From Maribacter hydrothermalis (lineage in GTDB: Bacteria > Bacteroidota > Bacteroidia > Flavobacteriales > Flavobacteriaceae), in contig NZ_CP018760.1 in the NCBI RefSeq assembly GCF_001913155.1, positions 1,798,001-1,862,000 of the forward strand: DNA of 64,000 nucleotides, read 5' to 3'. Shown in pieces: positions 1 to 8,087 of the stretch. The notes under the pieces are model-generated. The model saw nothing but the letters and a program-made list of their open reading frames with translations, ran no database searches and was not told the DNA's origin. Position 1 is the first letter of the stretch. Each line of letters begins with the position of its first letter. A program made the position numbers and the translations under genes.

Positions 1-422
1 GAAGGATCTTTTATACCCGAGGTATGGCTAGCCAATTGCCGAATAGTAATAGGTGTACTCGCAAACTTTGGGTGTACAACTTTAAAAGGCAAGTAGTCAT
101 TTATTGGGTCATCCAATTTTAGTTTACCTAATTCTTGTGCCTTTAATAATGCCAACCCAATGAAGGTCTTAGAAATTGAACCTATATTCTGAACTGTGTT
201 TTCTGTATATTTTTTGTCTATCTTTTTATCTGCAAATCCAAATCCTTTTTCATACAAAGTCCCTTCTTCACTTACGACGGCAACAGAAAAACCAACTACT
301 GCGCCATTTTCAGAAATTTGCGTTAATTCTTTGGTAAGTAACCTAGCAATAGAATCATTCCTTTGTCCATAAGTCTGGCAACATATTGCGAATAAGAGTA
401 CAAGAAAACTAAATTTTTTCAT
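1..422 (-). CDS. Serine hydrolase, beta-lactamase/penicillin-binding family (partial, runs off left edge)
   Basis: The gene starts at ATG 420-422 and reads out of the window, so only the first 140 residues are visible. The N-terminus is a signal peptide (MKKFSFLVLLFAICCQ, followed by TYGQ), so the product is exported. S82-x-x-K85 in GSISKTF is the nucleophile motif of class C beta-lactamase-like hydrolases (Pfam Beta-lactamase), and the following helix (LALLKAQELGKLKLDDP) is typical of that family. Members act as D-Ala-D-Ala peptidases, esterases or beta-lactamases, and the substrate cannot be told from this part. It begins 4 bases after the stop of the decayed VOC gene, so the two were probably once co-transcribed. 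Confidence 0.85.
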   Translation of the reverse strand, partial: MKKFSFLVLLFAICCQTYGQRNDSIARLLTKELTQISENGAVVGFSVAVVSEEGTLYEKGFGFADKKIDKKYTENTVQNIGSISKTFIGLALLKAQELGKLKLDDPINDYLPFKVVHPKFASTPITIRQLASHTSGIKDP

Positions 423-426
423 GTAT

Positions 427-669
427 TTATTGATTTTTTGGAGTACAAAACTCCATAAGAAATCCGTTAAGATCTTGCAAGTACACTACTTTTTTTTTCA
501 TGGTTTTTCTTTAACAGGTTCATAAGCAATCATCGCTGTATTAATAGCATTCTGAAAGTCTAATTCAATGGTTTCTGATGTAAAACAAGCGTTACACAAA
601 AGCTATCTAATAAAATAATAAGGTTTTCTGCACATTCTCAACATAGACTATGGTGTATGTAAACTTCAT
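427..669 (-). pseudogene. Decayed VOC (glyoxalase/bleomycin-resistance) family gene
   Basis: The N-terminus is recognisable from ATG 667-669 (MKFTYTIVYVENVQKTLLFY), the standard first strand and helix of a VOC protein, and it then hits an in-frame TAG. A C-terminal part follows in other frames: FTSETIELDFQNAINTAMIA and YEPVKEKP, then VVYLQDLNGFLMEFCTPKNQ, the usual VOC ending. The two C-terminal pieces are joined by a one-base loss beside a run of nine A (490-498). Restoring one G would turn TGA into TGG and give the KPW...KVVYLQD context common in the family. The piece is about half the usual 120-130 residues, so the middle is also deleted. This 423-851 stretch otherwise holds only the tRNA terminator. 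Confidence 0.75.
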
Positions 670-813
670 TATAGCCAGATATCTTTATAGTAATACCCAC
701 AATTTAACGAATATAACATAAATAGTTTAGTGCAATCTATAAGTGATAATCTTCTATTTACAATCCCATATAGGCTTCAGAATTTAAACCCTTTAATTAT
801 CAAATGGCAGAAA

Positions 814-842
814 CAAAAAAAGCCTCCACATCTGTGAAGGCC
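814..842 (-). terminator. Rho-independent terminator after tRNA-Ala
   Basis: On the minus strand GCCTTCACA and TGTGGAGGC pair (one G-T wobble) around a 2-base loop, followed by a run of seven T. It lies 10 bases past the CCA end of the tRNA. Between it and the VOC pseudogene (670-813) I see no gene. Confidence 0.8.
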
Positions 843-851
843 TGTATTTAC

Positions 852-928
852 TGGTGGAGAATACCGGATTCGAACCGGTGACCTCTTGCCTGCCAGGCAA
901 GCGCTCTAGCCAACTGAGCTAATCCCCC
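852..928 (-). tRNA. tRNA-Ala (anticodon GGC)
   Basis: The minus strand folds into a complete cloverleaf: acceptor GGGGGAT paired with ATTCTCC, D-arm AGCTCAGTTGGCTAGAGC, anticodon stem CTTGC/GCAAG around loop CTGGCAG (anticodon GGC) and T-arm with GGTTCGAATCC. The G3-U70 wobble pair, the main identity element of tRNA-Ala, is present and the 3' CCA is encoded. Its first ten bases are also the last codons of the GIY-YIG gene upstream. A broken copy of its 5' part lies at 1181-1241. Confidence 0.97.
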
Positions 929-1167
929 GTAATTATATTATTTTTTCGCCACCTTCTTCCTGCAGCAGATTTTAAATATTTTTCTCTTAATCTAGCTTCT
1001 TGTTTATTATTTAATTCTTCCAAATGAACAACTCTCCATGGCATAAAAGCTTTAGTGCTTTTTACTTTACCAAAATTATGGCATTTCAACCTAGATTCCA
1101 TATTATCAGCTATACCAACATAAAACCTTTTAAATTTATCACTATAGATTACATAAATAAAACTCAT
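919..1167 (-). CDS. Small GIY-YIG nuclease-domain protein
   Basis: This 82-residue protein is almost all GIY-YIG domain: the YVIYSD and FYVGIADN strands carry the two signature motifs, followed by RLKCHN (the conserved Arg helix), then HLEEL with the candidate metal-binding Glu, and a basic C-terminus. It matches the stand-alone UPF0213/YhbQ-like class rather than a homing endonuclease with a DNA-binding tail. The stop TAG and the two preceding codons (GGG GAT) lie inside the 5' end of tRNA-Ala, so RNase P cleavage at base 928 would remove the stop from any shared transcript. It sits between the intact tRNA and a 29-base broken copy of the tRNA 5' half, suggesting insertion or recombination at this tRNA. 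Confidence 0.85.
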   Translation of the reverse strand: MSFIYVIYSDKFKRFYVGIADNMESRLKCHNFGKVKSTKAFMPWRVVHLEELNNKQEARLREKYLKSAAGRRWRKNNIITGD

Positions 1168-1180
1168 TACAACTAATATC

Positions 1181-1241
1181 GCGCTCCCCGCCCGAACGTT
1201 CCGTTAGGTACGGGCGGGTAGCCAACTGAGCTAATCCCCCG
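1181..1241 (-). repeat. Broken copy of the tRNA-Ala 5' half, split by a 32-base palindrome
   Basis: Bases 1219-1241 repeat 907-929 exactly (23 bases, the tRNA 5' end and D-arm), and 1181-1186 (gcgctc) repeats the adjoining 901-906. Between these two parts, 1187-1218 is inserted: CCCGCCCG and CGGGCGGG, a perfect 8-bp inverted repeat around 16 bases containing the palindrome GAACGTTC. No anticodon arm, T-arm or 3' acceptor strand follows, so it cannot make a tRNA. It is much more GC-rich than its surroundings. Confidence 0.85.
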
Positions 1242-1295
1242 CTTTTTTAGAGTAGCCCAAAGAAAATACATTTTAGCATCCTAACAAAGTACTAA

Positions 1296-2093
1296 CTAAT
1301 CTTTCTTTACACTTAGTACCAATACCGGTACAGGAGCATAAAACTCAGACTTAGAAATAGTACTTTTCTCCCATAATTTCTTAAAAAAACCACGTTTTCT
1401 TCTAAAAACACATAGTAAATCTGGATGTTTGGATTGAAAATGCTCCAATACACCATGGTATGTAGTTGGATTCTCTGTGAAAGTCAACTGAGAACTAATA
1501 TCCATTAATGCTGTATTTATTTTTAAATCGTCATCTGAATATCCTGGTGTTTTCACCATTAATAAGTTAACGATTGCGTTATGCTTATTCTTAATTTCAA
1601 TTAATGGATCTAGAATTCTCTTTCTTTTTAAAATGCCCGATTTAAAAGCTACCAATACATTCTTAAATGCTTTGTACGTTGTTCCTTTTGGCACTATCAG
1701 CGTAGGTATATTCGTTCTTTTAATAATTGTCCCAGAAGTTTGTCCTAAATAATATTCTTCTTGAATATCATTACTTCTTGGTGCTAGTATAATTAAATCA
1801 ATTCCAAGTTCTTTATCAATCTCTTTAAGTCCATCTTTTAATTCCCCATTAAAACTTGCAATTTTTATAGAGACATCTTTAGTCTCAACTTTAGCAATTA
1901 TTTCTTTTAAACGTTCTTTTGCATTTTCGGCTATTTTTTGGGTAACATTGGTTAAGGTTCCCGCTTTTCCGGTTGCATTAAACACTTCTATAACATAAAT
2001 TTCTGCACCAAAAGCTGCTGCAAAATCTACTGCATATTGTAATGTTTCATTGGCATTGGAAGAGGTTCCGATTGGAACAAGAATATTCATCAT
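1296..2093 (-). CDS. Universal stress protein, tandem UspA domains
   Basis: The N-terminal half is a full Usp domain: NILVPIGTSSNANETLQYA at the start and LGQTSGTIIKRTNIPTLIVP at its end, close to the ATP-binding G-2x-G-9x-G(S/T) pattern. The C-terminal half (about residues 145-265) is a degenerate second Usp domain lacking a clear nucleotide motif. The start is ambiguous among three close ATG codons (2099, 2093, 2090); MMNILVP or MNILVP fits the family best. Double-Usp proteins are usual in this group and are linked to stress or starvation response; the ligand is not predictable. Confidence 0.85.
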   Translation of the reverse strand: MMNILVPIGTSSNANETLQYAVDFAAAFGAEIYVIEVFNATGKAGTLTNVTQKIAENAKERLKEIIAKVETKDVSIKIASFNGELKDGLKEIDKELGIDLIILAPRSNDIQEEYYLGQTSGTIIKRTNIPTLIVPKGTTYKAFKNVLVAFKSGILKRKRILDPLIEIKNKHNAIVNLLMVKTPGYSDDDLKINTALMDISSQLTFTENPTTYHGVLEHFQSKHPDLLCVFRRKRGFFKKLWEKSTISKSEFYAPVPVLVLSVKKD

Positions 2094-2146
2094 GATCAAA
2101 ATTGTTGATTATTACTCTAAATTTACGATTAAAATAAATCGCTTTT

Positions 2147-2647
2147 ATGATTCAGCTGGCAAAGATATCGCAAATACCTGAAATTCTTGCAATGATCAAT
2201 GCTTGTAGATTGGTAATGGAAGCAAATGGCATTTACCAGTGGACAACTGAATATCCTTCTAAAAAAGCTTTTGAAAATGATATTGAACGTAACGAACTAT
2301 ATGTTTTTTTACGGAATGATAAAATAATAGGTTGTATTGTTGTATCACAATTTATGGATGATGAATACCGCACTGTACCTTGGTTAACACCAAATGAATA
2401 CAACTACTATATTCATAGGTTAGGGGTACATCCTCAATTTCAAGGAAAAGGCTATGCCCAACAATTAATGAATTTTGCAGAAAACTTTGCTAAAGAACAT
2501 AATGCCCTCTCCGTAAGGTTAGATACCTTTAGCCAAAATAAACGAAATCAGAAATTTTACGAGCAACGTGGTTATACCAAACTAGAGGATATTTTTTTTC
2601 CAAAGCAAAGCAAGCATCCTTTTCATTGCTACGAACTTGTATTTTAG
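2147..2647 (+). CDS. GNAT-family N-acetyltransferase
   Basis: The 166-residue length and the acetyl-CoA-binding motif A (RLGVHPQFQGKGYAQQLM) are typical of Acetyltransf_1. FYEQRGYTKLED is the characteristic motif B ending. The substrate is unknown; relatives acetylate small amines or protein N-termini. It is followed after 12 bases by the MATE gene on the same strand, so the two may share a transcript. Confidence 0.85.
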   Translation: MIQLAKISQIPEILAMINACRLVMEANGIYQWTTEYPSKKAFENDIERNELYVFLRNDKIIGCIVVSQFMDDEYRTVPWLTPNEYNYYIHRLGVHPQFQGKGYAQQLMNFAENFAKEHNALSVRLDTFSQNKRNQKFYEQRGYTKLEDIFFPKQSKHPFHCYELVF

Positions 2648-2659
2648 AAAACCAATTTT

Positions 2660-3994
2660 TTGAAAACTGCTGTTAGTTTTAAATCCATTAACGCATTAGC
2701 TATACCGGCCACCATTGCTGGTATTGCAGAACCTTTATTATCTATAACCGATACGGCTATTGTAGGGAATATTCCCGTAGACGGATTAGAATCGCTTGCA
2801 GCTGCAGGCATTGTAGGTTCTTTTCTTTCTATGCTCATCTGGATTCTTGGGCAAACGCGTAGTGCCATATCGGCCATTATTTCACAATATTTAGGTGCTG
2901 GTAAATTAGAGGAAGTTAAAACCTTGCCCGCACAAGCTATTTACCTCAACATTACCTTGAGCATCCTTATTTTACTTTCTACCATTTTTGTAATTCAAGA
3001 AATTTTTGAGCTTTTAAATGCTAAAGGAAAAATACTCCAATACTGCATTAGCTACTACTCCATTCGTGTTTGGGGCTTTCCTTTAACTTTATTCGTTTTC
3101 GCGGTGATGGGTATTTTCCGCGGATTACAGAATACGTATTGGCCCATGGTCATCGCTATTACAGGAGCAGTATTAAACGTAATTCTCGATTTTGCTTTTG
3201 TATACGGTATTGAAGGGTTTATCCCTGCCATGTACTTAGAGGGCGCTGCCTATGCAAGTTTATTGGCCCAAGCAATTATGGCACTTATGGCATTCTATTT
3301 ACTTTGGAAAAAGACCGATATTAGCCTGAAACTAAAATTACCCATTCACCCAGAACTTGGGCGTTTGGTAGTCATGAGCTTAAATCTTTTTGTACGTGCC
3401 ATTGCCTTAAATACTGCTTTAATTCTTGCTGTTCGTGAAGCAACGGCCCTGGGCGATAAATATATTGGGGCACACACCATTGCTATAAACCTTTGGTTAT
3501 TTTCTGCCTTTTTTATTGATGGGTATGGTGCTGCCGGTAACATTATGGGTGGTCGCCTCTTAGGGGAACGAAACTATGACGCGCTTTGGTTATTGGCTAA
3601 AAAAATTACCAAATATGGACTTATAGTGAGCTTGGTTATCATGCTAATTTCAGCCTTTTTTTACAAACCTTTAGGTGCTATATTTTCTAATGAAACTGTT
3701 GTACTTTCTGCTTTTTATAGCATCTTCTATATTATAATTCTAGGTCTTCCTTTTAACACTATCGCCTTTGTTTTAGACGGAGTTTTTAAAGGTCTGGGAG
3801 AAATGAAATATTTACGGAACACCTTATTAGCGGCTACTTTTTTAGGGTTTGTTCCTATGCTTTTTTTAGGGAAATATCTTAATTGGGGACTAACTGGAAT
3901 TTGGCTGGCCTTTACCGTTTGGATGCTTATAAGAGGAGGAGCATTGGTATGGAAATTCAGAAACAAATTCAAACCTTTATTGCAAAATCCGTAA
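2660..3994 (+). CDS. MATE-family efflux transporter (DinF-like)
   Basis: This 444-residue protein has about twelve hydrophobic segments in the two-bundle MATE arrangement. The N-terminal PATIAGIAEPLLSITDTAIVG is the family's first helix, with its conserved D-T-A. MGIFRGLQNTYWP matches the conserved loop seen in the DinF subgroup. MATE proteins extrude cationic drugs or metabolites with Na+ or H+ flow. The start is TTG at 2660, because no ATG upstream is in frame and later Met codons would cut into helix 1. Confidence 0.88.
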   Translation: MKTAVSFKSINALAIPATIAGIAEPLLSITDTAIVGNIPVDGLESLAAAGIVGSFLSMLIWILGQTRSAISAIISQYLGAGKLEEVKTLPAQAIYLNITLSILILLSTIFVIQEIFELLNAKGKILQYCISYYSIRVWGFPLTLFVFAVMGIFRGLQNTYWPMVIAITGAVLNVILDFAFVYGIEGFIPAMYLEGAAYASLLAQAIMALMAFYLLWKKTDISLKLKLPIHPELGRLVVMSLNLFVRAIALNTALILAVREATALGDKYIGAHTIAINLWLFSAFFIDGYGAAGNIMGGRLLGERNYDALWLLAKKITKYGLIVSLVIMLISAFFYKPLGAIFSNETVVLSAFYSIFYIIILGLPFNTIAFVLDGVFKGLGEMKYLRNTLLAATFLGFVPMLFLGKYLNWGLTGIWLAFTVWMLIRGGALVWKFRNKFKPLLQNP

Positions 3995-4063
3995 TTTTGT
4001 ATCTAGTGCTTCGGGGCATTTCTCGAAGTAATTCATCACGCTAATCTAGTCAAACAAAATGCT

Positions 4064-4831
4064 ATGGGTACCACAAGAAACAATGGAAGTTTATATACAC
4101 GAATAGATGGTAAGGTTGCCCATGTAGAGTTTGGACACCCTGCAAGTAATTCTTTTGTATTCGAGTTACTTCAACGACTCACTACAACCATAAATGAACT
4201 TTCCGAAAATACAGATGTTTCTGTTATTCTATTAAAATCTGAAGGGGAGAAAGCTTTTTGTGCCGGTGCTTCTTTTGATGAGTTGCTGGCGGTGTCCACC
4301 ATTGAGGAAAGCAAAACTTTCTTTAGTGGTTTTGCACATGTTATAAATGCAATGCGCACCTGTAAAAAGGTAATTGTAGGCCGTGTGCATGGTAAAACTG
4401 TTGGTGGTGGTGTTGGACTTGCCGCTGCTTGCGATTATGTATATGCAAATGTCGAAGCAGCCATAAAACTTTCTGAACTTAGTATTGGCATTGCTCCGTT
4501 AGTAATTGCACCCGCTGTGGAGCGCAAAATAGGAACGGCTGCCCTGGCTGAACTTTCTTTAGCTGCTACCGAATGGAAAAGTGCATATTGGGCTCAAGAA
4601 AAAAGTTTGTTCTCAAAAGTTTATGAGACTACTGCTGAAATGGATAAGGAATTAGATTTTTTTATTCATAAACTGGCAAGCTATAATCCTGATGCTTTAA
4701 CTGACTGGAAGAAAGTTTTGTGGGAAGGAACTGACCATTGGAATACCTTGTTGACAGATCGTGCAGCAATCACTGGAAAATTAGCACTTTCCGATTTTAC
4801 CCGAAACGCACTGTCAAAATTTAAAAAATAA
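4064..4831 (+). CDS. Enoyl-CoA hydratase/isomerase family protein
   Basis: The crotonase fold is clear: KAFCAGASFDEL forms the first oxyanion-hole element and GVGLAAACDYVYAN, following VHGKTVGGG, the second. Typical members hydrate 2-enoyl-CoA, but the family also includes isomerases and decarboxylases. The usual second catalytic Glu region reads LSELSIGIAPLVIAPAV, where Pro/Leu replace common residues, so hydratase activity is uncertain. It stands alone, with no beta-oxidation partner nearby. Confidence 0.85.
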   Translation: MGTTRNNGSLYTRIDGKVAHVEFGHPASNSFVFELLQRLTTTINELSENTDVSVILLKSEGEKAFCAGASFDELLAVSTIEESKTFFSGFAHVINAMRTCKKVIVGRVHGKTVGGGVGLAAACDYVYANVEAAIKLSELSIGIAPLVIAPAVERKIGTAALAELSLAATEWKSAYWAQEKSLFSKVYETTAEMDKELDFFIHKLASYNPDALTDWKKVLWEGTDHWNTLLTDRAAITGKLALSDFTRNALSKFKK

Positions 4832-4875
4832 ACAATAACTGAAACAAGGCTTCGTTTTGTTTCTAAATAACTTTT

Positions 4876-4989
4876 ATGGAAATTTTTCAATTTTTAAACG
4901 GGAACCTTGTATTTCCAGTTCTTGCACTGTCTGTTTTAATCATTTATTTTGTGAATAAGGTACGTACAAAAAGAAAATACAAAAGGTAA
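4876..4989 (+). CDS. Small single-pass membrane protein (37 aa)
   Basis: A 37-codon ORF starts at ATG 4876. Residues 11-27 (LVFPVLALSVLIIYFVN) form one transmembrane helix, followed by a very basic tail (KVRTKRKYKR), which by the positive-inside rule would be cytoplasmic. It fills the gap between the enoyl-CoA hydratase and a lipoprotein. I do not recognise the family; support is the membrane-protein composition and position. Confidence 0.5.
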   Translation: MEIFQFLNGNLVFPVLALSVLIIYFVNKVRTKRKYKR

Positions 4990-5045
4990 TTTATGCCTTT
5001 ACGCAACTAATCGGTATTTAAACATCTTTTTATAAATCCGTTTTT

Positions 5046-5471
5046 ATGTTCGCAAAAATCACATTAGTATTTCTATCTATATTCCTCGTTGCATGTAACG
5101 ATAAGGATGATTCTTCTCAACAAGATTGTTCTATGACGCCCTGCACACAAAATTTTGTTACTATAACTGTTAGTGTAAAAGACGTGTCTGGCAAAGCCAT
5201 AGTATTAGATAGCTACGAGGTTATTGATACTCAAACAGGTGAAAACCTAGCTACAGATTTCAACGGTGAGGAATACCAGTATTCCAAAGAACAAGGTGTG
5301 TATCCAATTCTTAGTGATGCCAACCGACTAGAATATCAAAATAAAACCACAACACTTACTTTTAAAGGATATATTTCTAATGAAGAGGTTGTAACTGAAG
5401 CTTATGAGGTAGGTGCAGACTGCTGCCACGTTAGTTTAATAAATGGAAATACAGAGATTGTTTTAGAATAA
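5046..5471 (+). CDS. Hypothetical lipoprotein (141 aa)
   Basis: The first 17 residues are a lipoprotein signal peptide ending in the lipobox LVAC, so the mature protein is lipid-anchored at the cell envelope. The rest contains four more Cys (DCSMTPC and DCCH) that could form disulfides, and a beta-rich, Ig-like pattern (VTITVSVKDVSGKAIVL). I do not recognise the family. It precedes queD on the same strand. Confidence 0.75.
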   Translation: MFAKITLVFLSIFLVACNDKDDSSQQDCSMTPCTQNFVTITVSVKDVSGKAIVLDSYEVIDTQTGENLATDFNGEEYQYSKEQGVYPILSDANRLEYQNKTTTLTFKGYISNEEVVTEAYEVGADCCHVSLINGNTEIVLE

Positions 5472-5527
5472 CTTCTTCCTTAAAATCCTTTTAAAGATTC
5501 CCTACCTTTGCCGAATAATTAAATGCT

Positions 5528-5977
5528 ATGAGCAAAATTCGTATTACCAAACAATTCAATTTTGAAACCGGACATGCCCTTTTCGGTTATGATGGTAAAT
5601 GTAGAAACGTTCATGGGCATAGTTATAAATTATCGGTAACAGTAATTGGCACTCCTATCACAGATATAAGTCATGTAAAATTAGGCATGGTTATAGATTT
5701 TGGCGACCTAAAGAAAATAGTAAAAGAAGATATTGTTGATGTTTTTGACCATGCTACCGTATTCAATAAAAATACGCCTCACGTTGAACTAGCCAAAGAA
5801 TTAACAGACAGAGGGCACAATGTTATCTTGGCAGATTACCAACCTACCAGTGAAAATATGGTTATCGATTTTGCCGCTAAAATAAAGTCTAGACTACCTA
5901 AAAATATTGCATTATTCTCCCTTAAACTTCAAGAAACTGATACCTCTTTTGCGGAGTGGTATGCTAGTGATAACTAA
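5528..5977 (+). CDS. queD: 6-carboxy-5,6,7,8-tetrahydropterin synthase
   Basis: QueD converts dihydroneopterin triphosphate to 6-carboxytetrahydropterin, the second step of queuosine/7-deazaguanine synthesis. The zinc ligands H16 (FETGH), H29 and H31 (VHGHSY) and the catalytic C25 (GKCRN) are all present. The substrate-binding Glu lies in the C-terminal LQETDTSFAEW. Length (149 aa) fits the PTPS family. The other queuosine genes are not in this window. Confidence 0.93.
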   Translation: MSKIRITKQFNFETGHALFGYDGKCRNVHGHSYKLSVTVIGTPITDISHVKLGMVIDFGDLKKIVKEDIVDVFDHATVFNKNTPHVELAKELTDRGHNVILADYQPTSENMVIDFAAKIKSRLPKNIALFSLKLQETDTSFAEWYASDN

Positions 5978-6060
5978 GTTTATCTAAATTTTACATAGAA
6001 CATTACTTTCATCTATAAATATTGTATTAATTTAAGGGTATCTCCTTATTATACAATACT

Positions 6061-7047
6061 ATGGCAAAGCATCACATTTACTGGTGGAATCTTGAAAACC
6101 TGTTCGATATTGAAAATTCACCCCGAAGAAGTGAGTTTTTAAATAAGCATTTGGGCCGCGAACTAAATGGCTGGAATGCTACAATTCTTGAGCAAAAAAT
6201 AACTAATCTAACTGCAGTCATTTCAAAATTCAACAATGGTGAGGGGCCAGATATATTAGGTGTCTGCGAGGTAGAAAACGAGCATGTAATTCAACTTCTT
6301 ATTGATGCTATGAGTGCTTCCCTAAATAAAAATTACGGCTTTGTCATATCTGAAGGTGATGATAAACGAGGCATTGATACGGCTCTTATTTATGACAAAA
6401 CCAAATACGGACCAGAACAGCAAACTTTTAGTCTACGCATTATTAAACGGAATACTACTCGAGATTTATTTCAAGTACATATAAATACGGCCCTTGGTAA
6501 CAAACTTATTTGCATTCTTAACCATTGGCCATCCAGATCAGGGGGAGAGCTGTCTAGCGAACCTTTTAGAATAATGGTTGCCGAGAATTTATCGTACTGG
6601 ATCGAGAGAATCTATGAAGAACAAGGTGATGATGCCAATATCATATTAATGGGCGATTTTAATGAAAATCCGTATAATAAGAGTATTACAGAATACTTAA
6701 TGGCTATTAACAACAAAGCCTTGGTTAAGAGCAATAGAGTGCGCCTAAAGTATTTCTACAATGTAATGCACCGCTTTTTAGATGCCCAAATAGGAACATT
6801 TGTTTTTGGTAATGAATATAACATGTTAGATCAGTTTATGATATCTAAAAGTATTTTATCCGAGAAATCAGAACTACCGTTTAAATTAAGTACCGCAGAA
6901 ATCATTGCCTTCCCAGAACTTACTTCTGGGTCATACCAAAAACCTGTAAAGTTCGGAAGACCAAATTCATCTACATTTAATGTAAAGGGTTTTAGTGATC
7001 ACTTACCTATAAAAATAGTTCTGAACGAAAAAGATGTTATTGTTTAA
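6061..7047 (+). CDS. Endonuclease/exonuclease/phosphatase-fold protein
   Basis: The EEP superfamily motifs appear in order: WWNLENLFD at the start, GVCEVENE (metal-binding Glu), LNHWPSR (catalytic His), MGDFNENP (Asp/Asn) and FSDHLPI (terminal Asp-His pair). Together they form an intact active site for phosphodiester or phosphomonoester cleavage. There is no signal peptide, so it is probably cytoplasmic. Substrate could be DNA, RNA or a small phosphoester. It lies 74 bp before lpxH on the same strand. Confidence 0.88.
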   Translation: MAKHHIYWWNLENLFDIENSPRRSEFLNKHLGRELNGWNATILEQKITNLTAVISKFNNGEGPDILGVCEVENEHVIQLLIDAMSASLNKNYGFVISEGDDKRGIDTALIYDKTKYGPEQQTFSLRIIKRNTTRDLFQVHINTALGNKLICILNHWPSRSGGELSSEPFRIMVAENLSYWIERIYEEQGDDANIILMGDFNENPYNKSITEYLMAINNKALVKSNRVRLKYFYNVMHRFLDAQIGTFVFGNEYNMLDQFMISKSILSEKSELPFKLSTAEIIAFPELTSGSYQKPVKFGRPNSSTFNVKGFSDHLPIKIVLNEKDVIV

Positions 7048-7121
7048 TTTAGGATAGCATTCTCTTATTTTGACCCATGTATTCTCTAGGTACCCAAAAC
7101 AGTTATTATATTTACATCCTG

Positions 7122-7886
7122 ATGACGAACATTGAACTTCCAGCAGGGAAAAAAGTATATTTTGCTAGCGATAACCACCTAGGTGCACCTACTATGAAAG
7201 AAAGTAGGCTGCGAGAAGTGAAATTTGTTCGTTGGTTAGATACTATAAAGTCAGATGCCGGAACGATTTTCTTGATGGGCGATTTATTCGATTTTTGGTT
7301 TGAATATAAAACCGTAATCCCAAAAGGATTTACCCGAACACTGGGAAAACTTGCGGAACTGTCTGATGCCGGAATCTCAATTCACTACTTTGTAGGCAAC
7401 CATGACCTTTGGATGAACGGTTACTTTGAAGAAGAACTGAACATACCCGTTTATCATAAACCTCAACAATATTCTATAAACGGAACTTCTTTTTTTATTG
7501 GGCATGGAGACGGACTAGGACCAGACGATAAGGGATTCAAGAGAATGAAAAAGGTTTTTACCAACCCAGTAGCCAAATGGTTCTTTAAGTGGCTACATCC
7601 AGATATTGGCGTTCGTTTGGCGAAACACCTTTCTGTAAGCAATAAGTTAATCAGTGGAGATGATGATGCCAAGTTCTTGGGTAACGATAACGAATGGTTG
7701 GTACAATATGCAAAACGAAAACTAGAAACTAAGCATTATGACCACTTTATATTTGGTCACCGTCATTTACCTTTAGAAATAGACTTGGGCGAAAACTCAA
7801 AATATACCAACTTAGGAGATTGGATCAATTTCTACACCTATGCCGAGTTTGATGGCGTACATCTTTCATTGAAAGAATTTAATTAA
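7122..7886 (+). CDS. lpxH: UDP-2,3-diacylglucosamine diphosphatase
   Basis: LpxH hydrolyses UDP-2,3-diacylglucosamine to lipid X in lipid A synthesis on the cytoplasmic side of the inner membrane. Counting from ATG 7122, the calcineurin-type metal ligands are D17/H19 (SDNHLG), D54 (MGDLFDFW), N93/H94 (VGNHD), GHGD and GHRH. The 254-residue length fits the Bacteroidota LpxH type. I chose ATG 7122 (MTNIEL) over the in-frame ATG at 7077, because the extra 15 residues (MYSLGTQNSYYIYIL) are outside the conserved domain. Confidence 0.88.
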   Translation: MTNIELPAGKKVYFASDNHLGAPTMKESRLREVKFVRWLDTIKSDAGTIFLMGDLFDFWFEYKTVIPKGFTRTLGKLAELSDAGISIHYFVGNHDLWMNGYFEEELNIPVYHKPQQYSINGTSFFIGHGDGLGPDDKGFKRMKKVFTNPVAKWFFKWLHPDIGVRLAKHLSVSNKLISGDDDAKFLGNDNEWLVQYAKRKLETKHYDHFIFGHRHLPLEIDLGENSKYTNLGDWINFYTYAEFDGVHLSLKEFN

Positions 7887-8054
7887 ATTTCCGGAAAAAC
7901 ATCGATGAAATACATAATTTCAATTGTAATCCTTTTCTTACAACTAAAAATGAGGAATTCACAACAAAAGTTAGTACAAACTAGACATTGAAACTATCTT
8001 TAAAGTGTTGTTAAGTTTAAGTGTTGATTCCCAAATCTACAGTTTACCTACATT

Positions 8055-8084
8055 AAAAAAAGCCCCAACACGGGGCTATTTTTT
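8055..8084. terminator. Bidirectional terminator between convergent lpxH and MFS genes
   Basis: AGCCCC and GGGGCT pair around a 5-base loop, with A-rich sequence on the left and T-rich on the right, so it can end transcription in both directions. The MFS stop at 8088 lies just to the right. Confidence 0.8.
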
Positions 8085-8087
8085 ACA

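Noticed and set aside
4841..4863. GAAACAA/TTGTTTC hairpin after the enoyl-CoA hydratase as a terminator
   Set aside because: There is no following T-run, and the small membrane-protein ORF starts immediately after, so it is a weak candidate at best.
5472..5527. preQ1 riboswitch before queD
   Set aside because: The 56-base gap is too short and shows none of the preQ1-I conserved bases.
7905..7991. 28-codon frame after lpxH that looks like a signal peptide (MKYIISIVILFLQ)
   Set aside because: The hydrophobic start is followed by only a dozen polar residues, and no related gene or start signal supports it; it may be a remnant.
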